From Bifidobacterium sp. ESL0790 (GTDB lineage Bacteria > Actinomycetota > Actinomycetes > Actinomycetales > Bifidobacteriaceae): 64,000 bases of DNA. The DNA is taken from contig NZ_CP113915.1 in assembly GCF_029395435.1 (NCBI RefSeq), positions 434,001-498,000 on the forward strand, read 5' to 3'. Below are positions 36,192 through 48,996 of this stretch, piece by piece (position 1 is the stretch's first letter; each line of letters opens with the position of its first letter). A program made the translations under genes and the position numbers. The notes beneath the pieces are model-generated. The model saw nothing but the letters and a program-made list of their open reading frames with translations. It was not told the DNA's origin and made no database searches.

Positions 36192-37151
36192 GTGAGCGGG
36201 TGCTACTATCCCTACCTTTATGGCAGACAGTCGGAGCTTTATGCTCTGCGAAATCTGGCAGAAGAGGACAGAATCAGTAACAACGTACTGCCAATTATCG
36301 AACCGGTTAGTAATTCAAAGGTCTCAATTCATCTGCTAAGAAGTGTTATTCAGGCGTTTCGTCAGCATCACCTTCGTATTGGTGTGGTCATTAATCCTGT
36401 TGAGGGCATTTCCACCACAGCGTTGCTTAGCTCAGTTGGTCTTAGGGGCAATAGGGCTGTCGTCCCCGTAATTCTTCTCACTGAAGAGGCTTATGAGGAT
36501 TGGGATATCGCCCAAAGATATGCGTTTGCAAATCCCTATATTGTGGTAGCCAGAGAAGGCCGGTATGCCCTTGGTGGCGGGGCGGAACCGCAGATACAGG
36601 GGTTAGATGGTATTGATTTTTCCGAAGTCGTTTATGAGGGCGGCAACGCGGTCAAACAGGATGTGCTTGCTTCAAAAGACATTTTAAAAGGGCTCAAGAA
36701 TTTTTCGAGTGCCGCTTTGGTTGATCATTTCCATAAACTTTCGAGAAATGCTGATTATGCGGAACATCCGGATGAGATATTTTCAAGAGATCATCTATTC
36801 TATTCAAGGTTTGACGATGATGGCTTCGGTGATTATTCGGTAATTGGCTCTCAACGTCCTACAACAGGTTTTGCTGCTTACGCTGTGGCCATTCATTGGG
36901 TTTATTTTGATCGGGACGATATTTTGTGGATTCATCATTATGTTTCCGACAGCAATGACACCATTCGTGATCCCGGTACTAAGTTCAACCAGGCAGTAGC
37001 TAAATTGATAAATGATGATAGAGCAATGACAACATTTGCAGCACGCAGGTTCCGTTATTTCTTTGACAATGAGCTGTTTCCAGGGCTGGCTATGGTCAAG
37101 CGACTTTCCATTATGCACCATCTGGAACTGATGAGCAATTACCTGAGCTAA
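36192..37151 (+). CDS. Beta-family (sce7725-type) protein
   Basis: The 319-residue protein begins CYYPYLYGRQSELYALRNLA and continues NNVLPIIEPVSNSKVSIHLL. This is the conserved opening of the Beta-protein/sce7725 family, which is commonly encoded beside sce7726. The family appears in phages and accessory islands and has no established biochemical role that I know. No catalytic motif is obvious. The GTG start at 36192 has AGGAG a few bases upstream within the end of the previous gene. It is probably a partner of the nuclease-like protein. Confidence 0.75.
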   Translation: MSGCYYPYLYGRQSELYALRNLAEEDRISNNVLPIIEPVSNSKVSIHLLRSVIQAFRQHHLRIGVVINPVEGISTTALLSSVGLRGNRAVVPVILLTEEAYEDWDIAQRYAFANPYIVVAREGRYALGGGAEPQIQGLDGIDFSEVVYEGGNAVKQDVLASKDILKGLKNFSSAALVDHFHKLSRNADYAEHPDEIFSRDHLFYSRFDDDGFGDYSVIGSQRPTTGFAAYAVAIHWVYFDRDDILWIHHYVSDSNDTIRDPGTKFNQAVAKLINDDRAMTTFAARRFRYFFDNELFPGLAMVKRLSIMHHLELMSNYLS

Positions 37152-37167
37152 TCGGGAGAGCGAAATC

Positions 37168-38259
37168 ATGAATGATAAAACGAAATTTTGTTGCAGCAAC
37201 TGTTTCGAAAAAGGCTTGAAAGATATTGTTGAAAGTGCCTATGACGCGAAGAGTCCGTTGGGGAATTGTCCATACTGTGGTTCATCGAATGTTCGGTTGT
37301 ACGAGCTTGGGAAACATGATGAACTGCAAAACGCACTTTACAATGTGATTAGTCTTTATGAGTCGGGTTCAAAGGCTGGAGAACCCATGTCAATGATTTT
37401 GCAAAAGGATTGGAATATTGTCAGCGAAAAGGTGGAAACTCCGTCCCGGCTTCTTCTTTCTTTGTTCGCTTCGTTATTCGAAAACGGAATGGTTTCGAAA
37501 GGTTTTTCTACGCGAAAATTTAGGCTAAGGCGTTCAGCAGAGAAACCGTTTGTAGAAAATGGCAGCTGGAGCTCCTTCGCAGAACATATCAAATACAAAA
37601 ATCGTTTCCATATCCCGTTCATACATCTAAATTCGATACAGGAGTTGTTGCTAGGTCTTGTAGAGGATATTCCCGATGCTGATTCGAATGATCTCTTTTA
37701 CCGTGGCAGGATTACCAACAGCAAAACCGGTTTCAAAAAAGAAGAGATGGGAGCTCCTCCTAAAAATTTGTTGGCAGCTGCAGGAAGAGTTAATCCGTCG
37801 GGGATAAGAGAATTGTATCTCTGCCATGATAGGGAGACGGTGCCTTATGAGGTCAGAGCTACGGTTCCCGATTATGTGAGTGTGGGAACATTTAGGTGCG
37901 AAAAGAAGAGAAGGGTGCTTAATCTCTCCAAAATTGATCAGATTGTTCCGGATTTTACTAATCTGCATGCTTTAAGATTGCTTGCTGTTAACAAACCTTT
38001 ATTGCATGATTTCGCTCAGGAGGTTGCGAAACCTGTCAGTTCTAATCCGAATGCTGAACTCGACTATCTCCCAACGCAATATATTGCTGAGTTTGTCAAA
38101 TCTTTGAATGATACGCAAACGCAACAGATCGATGGAGTTTGTTTCGAAAGTACCATGTATCCTTCTCACATGAATTATTGCTTTTTTGATCCAGATGATT
38201 GGAAATGTTCTGAGGTTGAGACAATTCAAGTTAAAGAAATTCGCATTCGAACGAATTGA
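37168..38259 (+). CDS. Zinc-ribbon/HEPN-like N-terminal domain fused to a RES domain (NAD+-consuming toxin family)
   Basis: The 363-residue protein has a Cys4 ribbon (Cys9/12 and Cys34/37) and a helical segment (about 45-115), like the HEPN/RES N-terminal domain. A RES domain runs from about 165: FYRGRI, AGRVNPSGIRELYLCHDRETVPYEVRA and DYLPTQYIAEFV...DGVCFEST. The defining Arg207, Glu (223 or 228) and Ser328 are present, so the fold looks active. RES toxins (MbcT/ParT type) degrade or transfer from NAD+. The usual Xre-type antitoxin is absent. GGGAGAG precedes ATG 37168. It is the third gene of the operon and the likely effector. Confidence 0.78.
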   Translation: MNDKTKFCCSNCFEKGLKDIVESAYDAKSPLGNCPYCGSSNVRLYELGKHDELQNALYNVISLYESGSKAGEPMSMILQKDWNIVSEKVETPSRLLLSLFASLFENGMVSKGFSTRKFRLRRSAEKPFVENGSWSSFAEHIKYKNRFHIPFIHLNSIQELLLGLVEDIPDADSNDLFYRGRITNSKTGFKKEEMGAPPKNLLAAAGRVNPSGIRELYLCHDRETVPYEVRATVPDYVSVGTFRCEKKRRVLNLSKIDQIVPDFTNLHALRLLAVNKPLLHDFAQEVAKPVSSNPNAELDYLPTQYIAEFVKSLNDTQTQQIDGVCFESTMYPSHMNYCFFDPDDWKCSEVETIQVKEIRIRTN

Positions 38260-38450
38260 AAAGTGTGGAATGAGTTTTTAGCCTTTTAAGCGTCAAATTT
38301 ATCTTCGATGCTTATACTGAGGATTTTGACCTCTCAGTAACTGCAGAAGCGTCAGGAACAGCCAAATCTAATGAGGAGATGCATCACTATCTTCGCTGCC
38401 GCATCGTCGTGGGCGTGGTTGTATGGGCGTTGCTCGCGCTGATTGGGTCC

Positions 38451-38676
38451 GGCCGCGAAAAGGTTCGTCGTCACCCGCAAAGTCCTCTGCAAAGGCGGCT
38501 TCATCTGCCGGCGCGTCCTTGTCTCGCCCGGAGGTCGAAAAGCCTGGCCCGACCACATCCAACTCGACGCCTGCATCGCCAGCCTCGACGACGACGGTCT
38601 CATCGAAATAGGCACTGATGGCTCCCTGCGTCTACCCCCGATGAATCCGAGGCAATACCGTATTCATCCAAGGTAG
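38451..38676 (+). pseudogene. Decayed duplicate of the mutY 3' end
   Basis: The block reproduces the mutY C-terminal coding region (SAKAASSAGASLSR then WPDHIQLDACIASLDDDGLIEI). It carries small deletions and a one-base loss near 38540 that shifts the frame. It ends GTDGSLRLPPMNPRQ, different from the ending of the intact mutY. Weaker similarity may begin near 38395. The simplest reading is the displaced original 3' end of mutY, or a remnant of a second mutY allele. Confidence 0.75.
38544..38597 (+). repeat. Exact 54-bp direct repeat, right copy (in the mutY remnant)
   Basis: Identical to 35100-35153; marks the right edge of the three-gene islet. Confidence 0.9.
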
Positions 38677-38741
38677 GTGAGTCGGCTAGAAATAGTTGGT
38701 CCTTTTGAACATGCACGGATGAGTCCGTCACGAATAATATG

Positions 38742-38762
38742 GACAGCCCTAGGCGGGCTGTC
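38742..38762 (+). terminator. Short hairpin before the membrane-protein gene
   Basis: GACAGCCC (38742-38749) pairs with GGGCTGTC (38755-38762), followed by TGACGG. It is probably the old mutY terminator. Confidence 0.45.
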
Positions 38763-38830
38763 TGACGGCGCGGCTGTGAAAGGCATATGTCGTTCGCCTA
38801 ACGGTTCGACCACCGTTCACTTCATTCGTC

Positions 38831-38836
38831 TACACT
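38831..38836 (+). promoter_or_regulatory. -10 box, leaderless type
   Basis: TACACT lies 7 nt before ATG 38844. Confidence 0.45.
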
Positions 38837-38843
38837 GGTAGGT

Positions 38844-39479
38844 ATGACCTCTCAGCAGCAACGCAAGCGTGGCACGAAGCGCAAGCTTAGCAAACGACAG
38901 CGGCGCATCTATATGCGTCGTCGCATCGTGGTGGGCATCGTGTTGCTGCTGGTGCTCGCGTTGGTGATTTTTGGCCTGTATAGCATCGGCCGTGGCATCG
39001 GCATGGTCAGCAAAAGCATCGGCCATTACGAGGAGCAGACGGTCTCGCGCCAGCAAGCCGAAACCAAAAAAGCGAAGAAAACCCCGAAATGCGGCGCGGA
39101 TGATGTGAAGCTGGACCTGACATCGGGCGCCCAGAGCGTCGAGGTCGGCGGCTCGCTTGAGTTCAGCGCGACCATCGCGCACGAGGGCCGCGGCCAGTGC
39201 CTCATCGACGGGTCGAACACCTCGCGCGTGCTCACCATCACCTCGGGCGACGACACGATCTGGCGCTCCGACACCTGCCCAGCCGACAGCCGCATGCTGC
39301 TGATGGCCCAGGGCGACAAGGACACCCAGAAGATTGCGTGGAACGCCAACCAGACCGGAAGCAAATGCGTCAGCGACGACCTCCTGCCCAAGGTCGACCC
39401 GGGCACCTACCAGGCGCAGCTGAGCCTCAAGGACCATCCGCAGGTCAAGAGCCGCAAGCTTCCGTTCGTCGTCGATTGA
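38844..39479 (+). CDS. Membrane-anchored protein of unknown function
   Basis: The 211-residue protein has a highly basic cytoplasmic start (about 27 residues), one membrane helix (IVVGIVLLLVLALVIFGLYS) and a linker. An outer domain of about 130 residues with four cysteines has the strand-rich look of an Ig-like fold (VEVGGSLEFSATIAHEG, KVDPGTYQAQLSLKD). I do not recognise a named family with certainty. It lies between mutY and rpoB. Confidence 0.75.
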   Translation: MTSQQQRKRGTKRKLSKRQRRIYMRRRIVVGIVLLLVLALVIFGLYSIGRGIGMVSKSIGHYEEQTVSRQQAETKKAKKTPKCGADDVKLDLTSGAQSVEVGGSLEFSATIAHEGRGQCLIDGSNTSRVLTITSGDDTIWRSDTCPADSRMLLMAQGDKDTQKIAWNANQTGSKCVSDDLLPKVDPGTYQAQLSLKDHPQVKSRKLPFVVD

Positions 39480-39777
39480 CGTCTGCGTCGCTTTAGCCGG
39501 ATGTTTTGAACGAGATACCTATATATAGATCTTTATATGTAGGCCTCGTTTATTCCTTACATATACCTTGCCGCCGTTCTCCGAATTTGGACAATTCAAA
39601 GGGCTTGCCGCCCACGAAGCAATGTCCAGCGGTATGGTAAAATATTGTATTTGCATAAGGTGTGTCATATTGCGGGCATGCTCTAACGACGAAGCGCCCG
39701 CGAAGCATAGGTTTTTCACGGCGCGTTTCCTTAAAGAATTGATATCGAAAAGATAAGCGAGCGATAAGGAACGTCCA
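39480..39777 (+). promoter_or_regulatory. Upstream region of rpoB
   Basis: About 300 nt with no gene. TATATGTA (39534-39541) and TACATATA (39558-39565) form a weak inverted repeat, possibly the terminator of the preceding gene. An A/T-rich stretch around 39630-39675 (TATGGTAAAATATTG, TTTGCATAAGG) is the likely promoter zone, but I cannot fix one promoter. Confidence 0.4.
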
Positions 39778-43344
<3,567 letters not shown>

Positions 43345-43476
43345 GCCAAGCGCTTTCACGGCTTCGATAGCCGCCGGCGGTCCCAAGGCAGGTTGTGAAC
43401 CACCTTCGAGCCGCCGGCCGGAAGCCCGAAAGCCCCATATTCGTAATTGACATCAATTGGAAGACAGGACAAAAGA

Positions 43477-46400
43477 GTGCTGGACGTCAACGCATTTGAC
43501 AAATTGAGGATCGGCCTGGCCACCACCGAGGATATCCACAACTGGAGCTACGGCGAGGTCAAGAAGCCGGAAACCATCAACTATAGAACACTGAAGCCCG
43601 AGAAGGACGGCCTCTTCGGCGAGCAGATCTTCGGACCCACCCGCGACTGGGAGTGCGCCTGCGGCAAATACAAGCGCGTGCGTTTCAAGGGCATCGTCTG
43701 CGAGCGCTGCGGGGTGGAGGTCACCAAGTCCCGCGTGCGCCGTGAGCGCATGGGCCACATCGAGCTGGCCGCCCCGGTCACCCACATCTGGTTCTTCAAG
43801 GGTGTGCCGAGCCGCTTGGGCTACCTGCTCGACATCGCGCCGAAGGATTTGGAGAAGGTCATCTACTTCGCGGCCTACATGGTCACCAAGGTGGACGACG
43901 AGCAGCGTCACCAGGACCTGCCCGACCTCACCGAGGAATTCGAGACCGAGATCGCGCGCATCCAGAAGCGCCGCGATTCCGAGATCGAGGAGCGCGCCAA
44001 GAAGGTCGAGACCGACCTGGCCGAACTCGAGGCCAGCGGCGAGGCCAAGGGCAGCGCCAAGACCAAGCTGCGCAACTCCGCCGAGCGTGAGATGGCGGCC
44101 ATCCGCCAGCGCTACGACGACCAGGTGCAGCGCCTGACCGCCGTGTTCGACCGGTTCAAGACCCTTGAGCCCGGCGACATGGAGGGCGACGTCGACCTGT
44201 GGCAGGAGATGTGCGACCGCTACGGCGATTACTTCGAGGGCTGCATGGGCGCCGAGGCGATCAAGAAGCGCCTGCAGGACTTCGACCTCGAGGCCGCGGC
44301 CAAGCAGCTGCGCGAGGAGATCGACACCGGCTCTGGCCAGCGCAAGGCCCGCGCCCTCAAGCGTCTGAAGGTCGTCAACGCCTTCCTCACGACCGACAAC
44401 AAGCCGGAGGCCATGGTGCTCGACGCCATCCCGGTCATCCCTCCGGACCTGCGCCCGATGGTGCAGCTGGACGGCGGCCGTTTCGCCACCTCCGATCTGA
44501 ACGACCTCTACCGTCGTGTGATCAATCGCAACAACCGTTTGAAGAGGCTCATCGAGCTCGGCGCCCCCGAGATCATGCTCAACAACGAGAAGCGCATGCT
44601 CCAGGAGGCCGTCGACTCGCTGTTCGACAACGGCCGTCGTGGCCGCCCGGTCACCGGCGCCTCGAACCGCCCGCTGAAGTCCCTGAGCGACATGCTCAAG
44701 GGTAAGCAGGGCCGTTTCCGCCAGAACCTCTTGGGCAAGCGTGTGGATTATTCCGGCCGTTCCGTGATCGTGGTCGGCCCGTCGCTCCGCATGCACCAGT
44801 GCGGCCTGCCCAAGCCGATGGCCCTGGAGCTCTTCAAACCCTTCGTCATCAAGAAGCTCGTGGAGCAGAACTACGCGCAGAACATGAAGAGCGCCAAGCG
44901 CCTCGTCGATCGCCAGGACGCGTCCGTCTGGGACGTGCTCGAGGACGTCATCAGCGAGCACCCCGTGCTCCTCAACCGTGCGCCTACGCTGCACAGGCTG
45001 GGCATCCAGGCCTTCGAGCCGATTCTGGTCGAGGGCAAGGCCATCCACCTGCCGCCGCTCGCTTGCGCCGCATTCAACGCGGACTTCGATGGCGACCAGA
45101 TGGCCGTCCACCTGCCGCTGAGCGTCGAGGCGCAGGCCGAGGCCCGAAGCCTGATGATGGCATCCGACAACATCCTGAAGCCCGCTGACGGCCACACCGT
45201 CACCATGCCTTCGCAGGATATGATCCTGGGCCTCTACTACCTCTCGAGCGTCATCGAGGGCGCGAAGGGCCAGGGCCGCGTGCTCGGCTCCATCGAGGAG
45301 CTGCGCATGGCCGTCGACCGCCACGATGTGGACGTGCAGGCCAAGGTGCTGGTGCGCCTGCCCAAGGACTTCGTGCTGCCCACCGATTGGGAGCCCGCCG
45401 AACTCAAGGTCGTCGACCCCGAGCCCGGCAGCCCGGACGTGGTCAAGGAGGAGCGGTTCAAGGACGGCTCCGTGCTCTTCGCCACCTCCTACGGCCGCCT
45501 GCAGTTCAACAAGACCCTGCCCACCGACTACCCGTACATCAACGAGCAGGTCGCCAAGGGCAAGCTCTCCACGATCGTCGACGACATCGCCACGCGTTAC
45601 TCCACCGCCCAGGTGGCCGCCACGCTGGACGCCCTGAAGGACCTCGGCTTCACCCGCGCTCCTTGGTCGGGCGTCACCATGTCGTTCTCCGACATCGTTG
45701 AGCCTCCCGAGCGTCTCGACATCATCCACGACTACGAGGGCCAGGCCGACAAGGTCAACGACCAGTACGAGATGGGTCTGTTGACCGAGGAGGAGCGTCG
45801 CCAGGAGCTCATCAACCTCTGGACCGAATGCACCGACAAGGTCGCGGACGCCATGCGCGACAACTTCAAGGACGACAACAACGTCAACATCATGGTGCAG
45901 TCCGGCGCCCGAGGCAACTGGATGCAGATTCGCCAGATTTCCGGCATGCGAGGCCTGGTGGCCAACCCGAAGGGCGAGATCATCCCCCGACCGGTCAAGT
46001 CGAACTACCGTGAGGGCCTCTCCGTGCTGGAGTACTTCATCTCGCAGCACGGCGCCCGCAAGGGCCTGGCCGACACCGCGCTTCGTACCGCGGAATCCGG
46101 CTACCTCACCCGTCGTCTCGTCGACGTGGCCCAGGAGGTCATCGTCCGCGAGGAGGATTGCGGCACCAAGCGTGGTCTGCCCATCAAGATCGCCGACCAC
46201 GACGAGGACGGCAACCTGGTGCTCGTCAAGGACGCCGACGGTGGTCCTTACTCCCGTCTGCTCGCGGCCGACGTCATCGACCCGAAGGACGGCAAGACCG
46301 TGCTCTACAAGCGCGACGAGGCCCTCTCGATGGACGTGCTGCGCGACATGGTCGCCCACGGCGTCGAGGAGGTCAAGGCCCGCTCCGTGCTGACCTGCGA

Positions 46401-47505
46401 GTCCAAGCGCGGCGTGTGCGCCAAGTGCTACGGCTGGTCGCTGGCCACCAATCGCCTGGTCGACGTCGGCGAGGCTATCGGTGTGGTCGCCGCCCAGTCC
46501 ATCGGCGAGCCTGGCACGCAGCTGACGCTCCGTTCCTTCCACTCCGGCGGTGTGGCTTCGGCTTCCGATATCACCCAGGGTCTTCCCCGTGTCACCGAGC
46601 TTTTCGAGGCCCGTACGCCTAAGGGCGAGGCGCCGATCGCGGAGTATCCGGGCACCGTCAAGGTGGAGGACACCGACCACGGCCGCCAGGTCACGCTGAC
46701 CCCCGACGACCAGAACGTCGAGCCGATCACCTACCCGGTGACCCGTCGCGCGCCGCTGATGGTCAAGGACGGCGAGCACATCGAGACCGGCACCCAACTC
46801 ATCGAGGGCTCCGTCGACCCGAAGAAGGTGCTGCGCATCCTCGGACCGCGTGCCGCACAGGTCAACATCGTCGAGGGCGTGCACGACGTGTACCGCTCGC
46901 AGGGCGTGGATATCCACGACAAGCACCTCGAGGTCATCGTCCACCAGATGCTTCGCCGCATCACGGTGATCGATTCCGGCGACACCAAGCTGCTGCCCGG
47001 CGAGCTCGTCGACCAGACGAAGTTCAAGGACGCCAACATGGAGGCCGTGAAGGCCGGTGGCAAGCCCGCCGCGGGCCGTCCGGAGCTCCTGGGCATCACC
47101 AAGGCCTCGCTGGCCACCGATTCCTGGCTCTCCGCCGCTTCGTTCCAGGAGACCACCCGTGTCTTGACGGAGGCCGCCTTGGAGCAGAAGTCCGACGAGC
47201 TCAAGGGCTTGAAGGAGAACGTCATCATCGGCAAGCTCATCCCCGCCGGCACCGGTCTGGCCCGCTATCGCAACGCGACGGTGGAGCCCGACAAGGCCAT
47301 CCGCGACACCATCTACCCGAACTTCGGCCTGGGTGATGACGAGAACGGCGAGCTTGGCGAGGGCGGCCTGGACGATGTGGACTTCTCCAACATCGACTTT
47401 GGCGACCTGAAGCTCGGCGACGACTTCAACCCCGACGATTTCCTCGACGACCAGGGAGGCCAGGCCGATCTCGGCGGGCTGCCCGACGGCGACACCAACG
47501 CCTGA
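43477..47505 (+). CDS. rpoC: RNA polymerase beta' subunit
   Basis: The 1342-residue beta' subunit has the N-terminal zinc site ([20 protein letters not shown]), the catalytic [12 protein letters not shown] and the bridge/trigger region ([23 protein letters not shown]-like segments). The second Cys cluster is [14 protein letters not shown], followed by [15 protein letters not shown]. The C-terminal end is acidic. GTG 43477 ([10 protein letters not shown]) was chosen because homology begins there and AGGA lies upstream; the frame is open back to TTG 43447. Confidence 0.97.
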   Translation: MLDVNAFDKLRIGLATTEDIHNWSYGEVKKPETINYRTLKPEKDGLFGEQIFGPTRDWECACGKYKRVRFKGIVCERCGVEVTKSRVRRERMGHIELAAPVTHIWFFKGVPSRLGYLLDIAPKDLEKVIYFAAYMVTKVDDEQRHQDLPDLTEEFETEIARIQKRRDSEIEERAKKVETDLAELEASGEAKGSAKTKLRNSAEREMAAIRQRYDDQVQRLTAVFDRFKTLEPGDMEGDVDLWQEMCDRYGDYFEGCMGAEAIKKRLQDFDLEAAAKQLREEIDTGSGQRKARALKRLKVVNAFLTTDNKPEAMVLDAIPVIPPDLRPMVQLDGGRFATSDLNDLYRRVINRNNRLKRLIELGAPEIMLNNEKRMLQEAVDSLFDNGRRGRPVTGASNRPLKSLSDMLKGKQGRFRQNLLGKRVDYSGRSVIVVGPSLRMHQCGLPKPMALELFKPFVIKKLVEQNYAQNMKSAKRLVDRQDASVWDVLEDVISEHPVLLNRAPTLHRLGIQAFEPILVEGKAIHLPPLACAAFNADFDGDQMAVHLPLSVEAQAEARSLMMASDNILKPADGHTVTMPSQDMILGLYYLSSVIEGAKGQGRVLGSIEELRMAVDRHDVDVQAKVLVRLPKDFVLPTDWEPAELKVVDPEPGSPDVVKEERFKDGSVLFATSYGRLQFNKTLPTDYPYINEQVAKGKLSTIVDDIATRYSTAQVAATLDALKDLGFTRAPWSGVTMSFSDIVEPPERLDIIHDYEGQADKVNDQYEMGLLTEEERRQELINLWTECTDKVADAMRDNFKDDNNVNIMVQSGARGNWMQIRQISGMRGLVANPKGEIIPRPVKSNYREGLSVLEYFISQHGARKGLADTALRTAESGYLTRRLVDVAQEVIVREEDCGTKRGLPIKIADHDEDGNLVLVKDADGGPYSRLLAADVIDPKDGKTVLYKRDEALSMDVLRDMVAHGVEEVKARSVLTCESKRGVCAKCYGWSLATNRLVDVGEAIGVVAAQSIGEPGTQLTLRSFHSGGVASASDITQGLPRVTELFEARTPKGEAPIAEYPGTVKVEDTDHGRQVTLTPDDQNVEPITYPVTRRAPLMVKDGEHIETGTQLIEGSVDPKKVLRILGPRAAQVNIVEGVHDVYRSQGVDIHDKHLEVIVHQMLRRITVIDSGDTKLLPGELVDQTKFKDANMEAVKAGGKPAAGRPELLGITKASLATDSWLSAASFQETTRVLTEAALEQKSDELKGLKENVIIGKLIPAGTGLARYRNATVEPDKAIRDTIYPNFGLGDDENGELGEGGLDDVDFSNIDFGDLKLGDDFNPDDFLDDQGGQADLGGLPDGDTNA

Positions 47506-47556
47506 GGTCGCGCGAGAAGGCTAGGGTTCTAGTCTTCATCTAGTCCAATGTGACGG

Positions 47557-47592
47557 AGCGCCCCGCTGTGCCAACGTGCATGGCGGGGCGCT
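47557..47592 (+). terminator. Terminator after rpoC
   Basis: AGCGCCCCGC (47557-47566) pairs perfectly with GCGGGGCGCT (47583-47592), followed by TTACGTATT. Confidence 0.75.
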
Positions 47593-47667
47593 TACGTATT
47601 ATTTGGGCGGGTTGGTGAGTGAATGGTATAAGGTTTGCCGTTTGCGGCAAATGTTGTGTTGGGACGA

Positions 47668-47673
47668 TAGAAT
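47668..47673 (+). promoter_or_regulatory. -10 box of the FHA gene, leaderless type
   Basis: TAGAAT lies 6 nt before ATG 47680. Confidence 0.5.
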
Positions 47674-47679
47674 GGATTC

Positions 47680-48441
47680 ATGAGCAATACGCCTTTTCCG
47701 CCGCCACCCGAGCCTGGTTGGTATGACGATGATGTCACTGTCCTTTCGGAATTGAACGATGGGGCCAACGCCTCCGCAACCGCTGGAGAGGCCGTCGGCA
47801 ATGCCGGGCAAGCCTCTGCGACTGCTGGCCAGGCAGCCACGCTGGCAGATGCCGGTATCGTGCAAACCTCCGCGTCTGCTGGCCAGACCGCCGCACAGGC
47901 AGGCGTCGGCATTGTGCAAGAAGCCGTTGCCGCCACCCCTGTCGAAAAGCCGGCGCCGGTGACGGCCGAGTCGCAGGTCTCCTCGAAGGCCAGTAACAAG
48001 GCCAATAACGGCAACGAAGGCGGTGCGTCCGCTGGCCCCGCGGTCAACGCGGCCGGCGACATCGAGGATTGGGACGGTACCGTGCTCTCCTCCTCGTTCA
48101 TGGGCAAGTCGCCCAACAAGGGCTATCACCTACACAACGACGCCACCGGGCAAGACATCCTGCTCGACCGCAGCACGCTGCTGGGGCGCCACGTCTCCGC
48201 GACGGTTCCCGAGGGGGCCGTCTCGGTCAAGCTCACCGACCCGACGCGCACCGTCTCGCGCAACCACGCGGCAATCAGTTTCGACAAGGACGGCACGCTG
48301 TGGATCGAGGACTACGGTTCGCTCAACGGCACCTACGTCATCGAGGGCGACCATGAGAAGCAGATCAAGGGCAAGCCTATGCAGCTGTCGGTGCCTTCGA
48401 CGTTGCGCATCGGCGACCAGTTCTTCAAGCTCACCGAATAG
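47680..48441 (+). CDS. FHA-domain protein
   Basis: The 253-residue protein has a proline/aspartate opening and an Ala/Gly/Gln-rich repeat-like linker (to about residue 125). A C-terminal FHA domain has the phosphothreonine-binding residues in order: LLGRH, TVSRNHAAI and DYGSLNGTYV. FHA domains read Ser/Thr-kinase phosphorylation. The kinase, phosphatase and DUF58/MoxR genes lie opposite on the minus strand and point towards it, so this is probably the reader of that module. ATG 47680 fits a leaderless start. Confidence 0.88.
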   Translation: MSNTPFPPPPEPGWYDDDVTVLSELNDGANASATAGEAVGNAGQASATAGQAATLADAGIVQTSASAGQTAAQAGVGIVQEAVAATPVEKPAPVTAESQVSSKASNKANNGNEGGASAGPAVNAAGDIEDWDGTVLSSSFMGKSPNKGYHLHNDATGQDILLDRSTLLGRHVSATVPEGAVSVKLTDPTRTVSRNHAAISFDKDGTLWIEDYGSLNGTYVIEGDHEKQIKGKPMQLSVPSTLRIGDQFFKLTE

Positions 48442-48469
48442 GTTTTCATCAAGTCGGTTTTCGGCCGGC

Positions 48470-48530
48470 GATACTCGTGCCCTTGGGCTTATGGAATCGT
48501 TGGATTCATAGGACCAAGGGCACGAGTATC
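48470..48530 (+). terminator. Terminator after the FHA gene
   Basis: A perfect 17-bp stem (48470-48486 with 48514-48530) closes a loop that can itself pair imperfectly. Confidence 0.8.
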
Positions 48531-48594
48531 TATATCGATGAACCCGGTGAACAGTGTCCGCTTCCGAAATGTCTGCTTGAGGCGAGTGAGGGAT

Positions 48595-48718
48595 GTTAAG
48601 TGGGTGCCTGACGCGTTAAGTGGGTGCCTGACCGAGCTCAAAACTCCCAAAATAAGGTATTTTTCTTATTATTTCGGTCAAATGGGCACCCACTTAACCT
48701 TTAAAACACCCACTTAAC
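48595..48718. repeat. Nested direct and inverted repeats (GTTAAGTGGGTG motif)
   Basis: GTTAAGTGGGTGCCTGAC occurs at 48595-48612 and again at 48615-48632. Inverted copies follow: GGCACCCACTTAAC at 48685-48697 or so and CACCCACTTAAC at 48707-48718. The second direct copy continues TGACCGA, matched by TCGGTCA before the first inverted copy. The centre holds AATAAG/CTTATT. The element can fold as a nested stem in the 466-nt gap between FHA and LRV genes; the remaining gap (48719-48921) shows no gene. Confidence 0.75.
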
Positions 48719-48921
48719 GGATTTGACTAGTTGCGGGAAGGCTTGAGGCCTGCATTCCAGCTTTGTGGAAGTGGACGACCACATGGGGGGCATCGTGAAT
48801 ACCTTGCCGTCGTTGTACCGAGTACTGTTCGCAGAGCCACGACTTAAAATATACTTGGGTTTCCTGGTCTACCGGCGCGGATGCGCGAACGCGTAAAGGC
48901 ATGATGGAAGCACGGGAACAC

Positions 48922-48971
48922 AAACGGACGCGGATGGCGCAGGCTAATCGCCATGCCATCCGCGTCCGTTT
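48922..48971 (-). terminator. Terminator of the kinase/phosphatase operon
   Basis: A perfect 17-bp stem (48922-48938 with 48955-48971) lies 26 nt beyond the stop of the LRV gene on the minus strand and is followed there by GTG/TTCC. Confidence 0.75.
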
Positions 48972-48996
48972 AGTATGCGCGAGATATTGTCTGTCT

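Larger units (their letters stand above)
35200..38450 (+). other. AT-rich genomic islet between mutY and its duplicated 3' end
   Basis: Base composition drops sharply from the surroundings: one hand-counted row, 35461-35520, is 30% G+C. Codon choice is AT-rich. The islet holds three same-strand genes with 2- and 16-nt gaps, i.e. one operon. It has no integrase, transposase or tRNA. Its boundaries are the live mutY 3' end and a decayed second copy. The 160 nt after the last gene (38260-38420) hold no gene I can support. Confidence 0.8.

Noticed and set aside
35200..38450. Integrative element with its own recombinase
   Set aside because: None of the three genes resembles a tyrosine or serine recombinase or a transposase, and no tRNA gene is present; only the flanking duplication suggests integration.
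38379..38450. Fragment of the downstream membrane-protein gene (RIVVG-like helix) in the islet edge
   Set aside because: Similarity to 38910-38960 is short and could be chance or part of the diverged mutY match; not enough to call.
43453..46944. A 1163-codon minus-strand frame across rpoC
   Set aside because: Antisense shadow of rpoC; low-complexity Leu/Val/Asp/His product with no motif.
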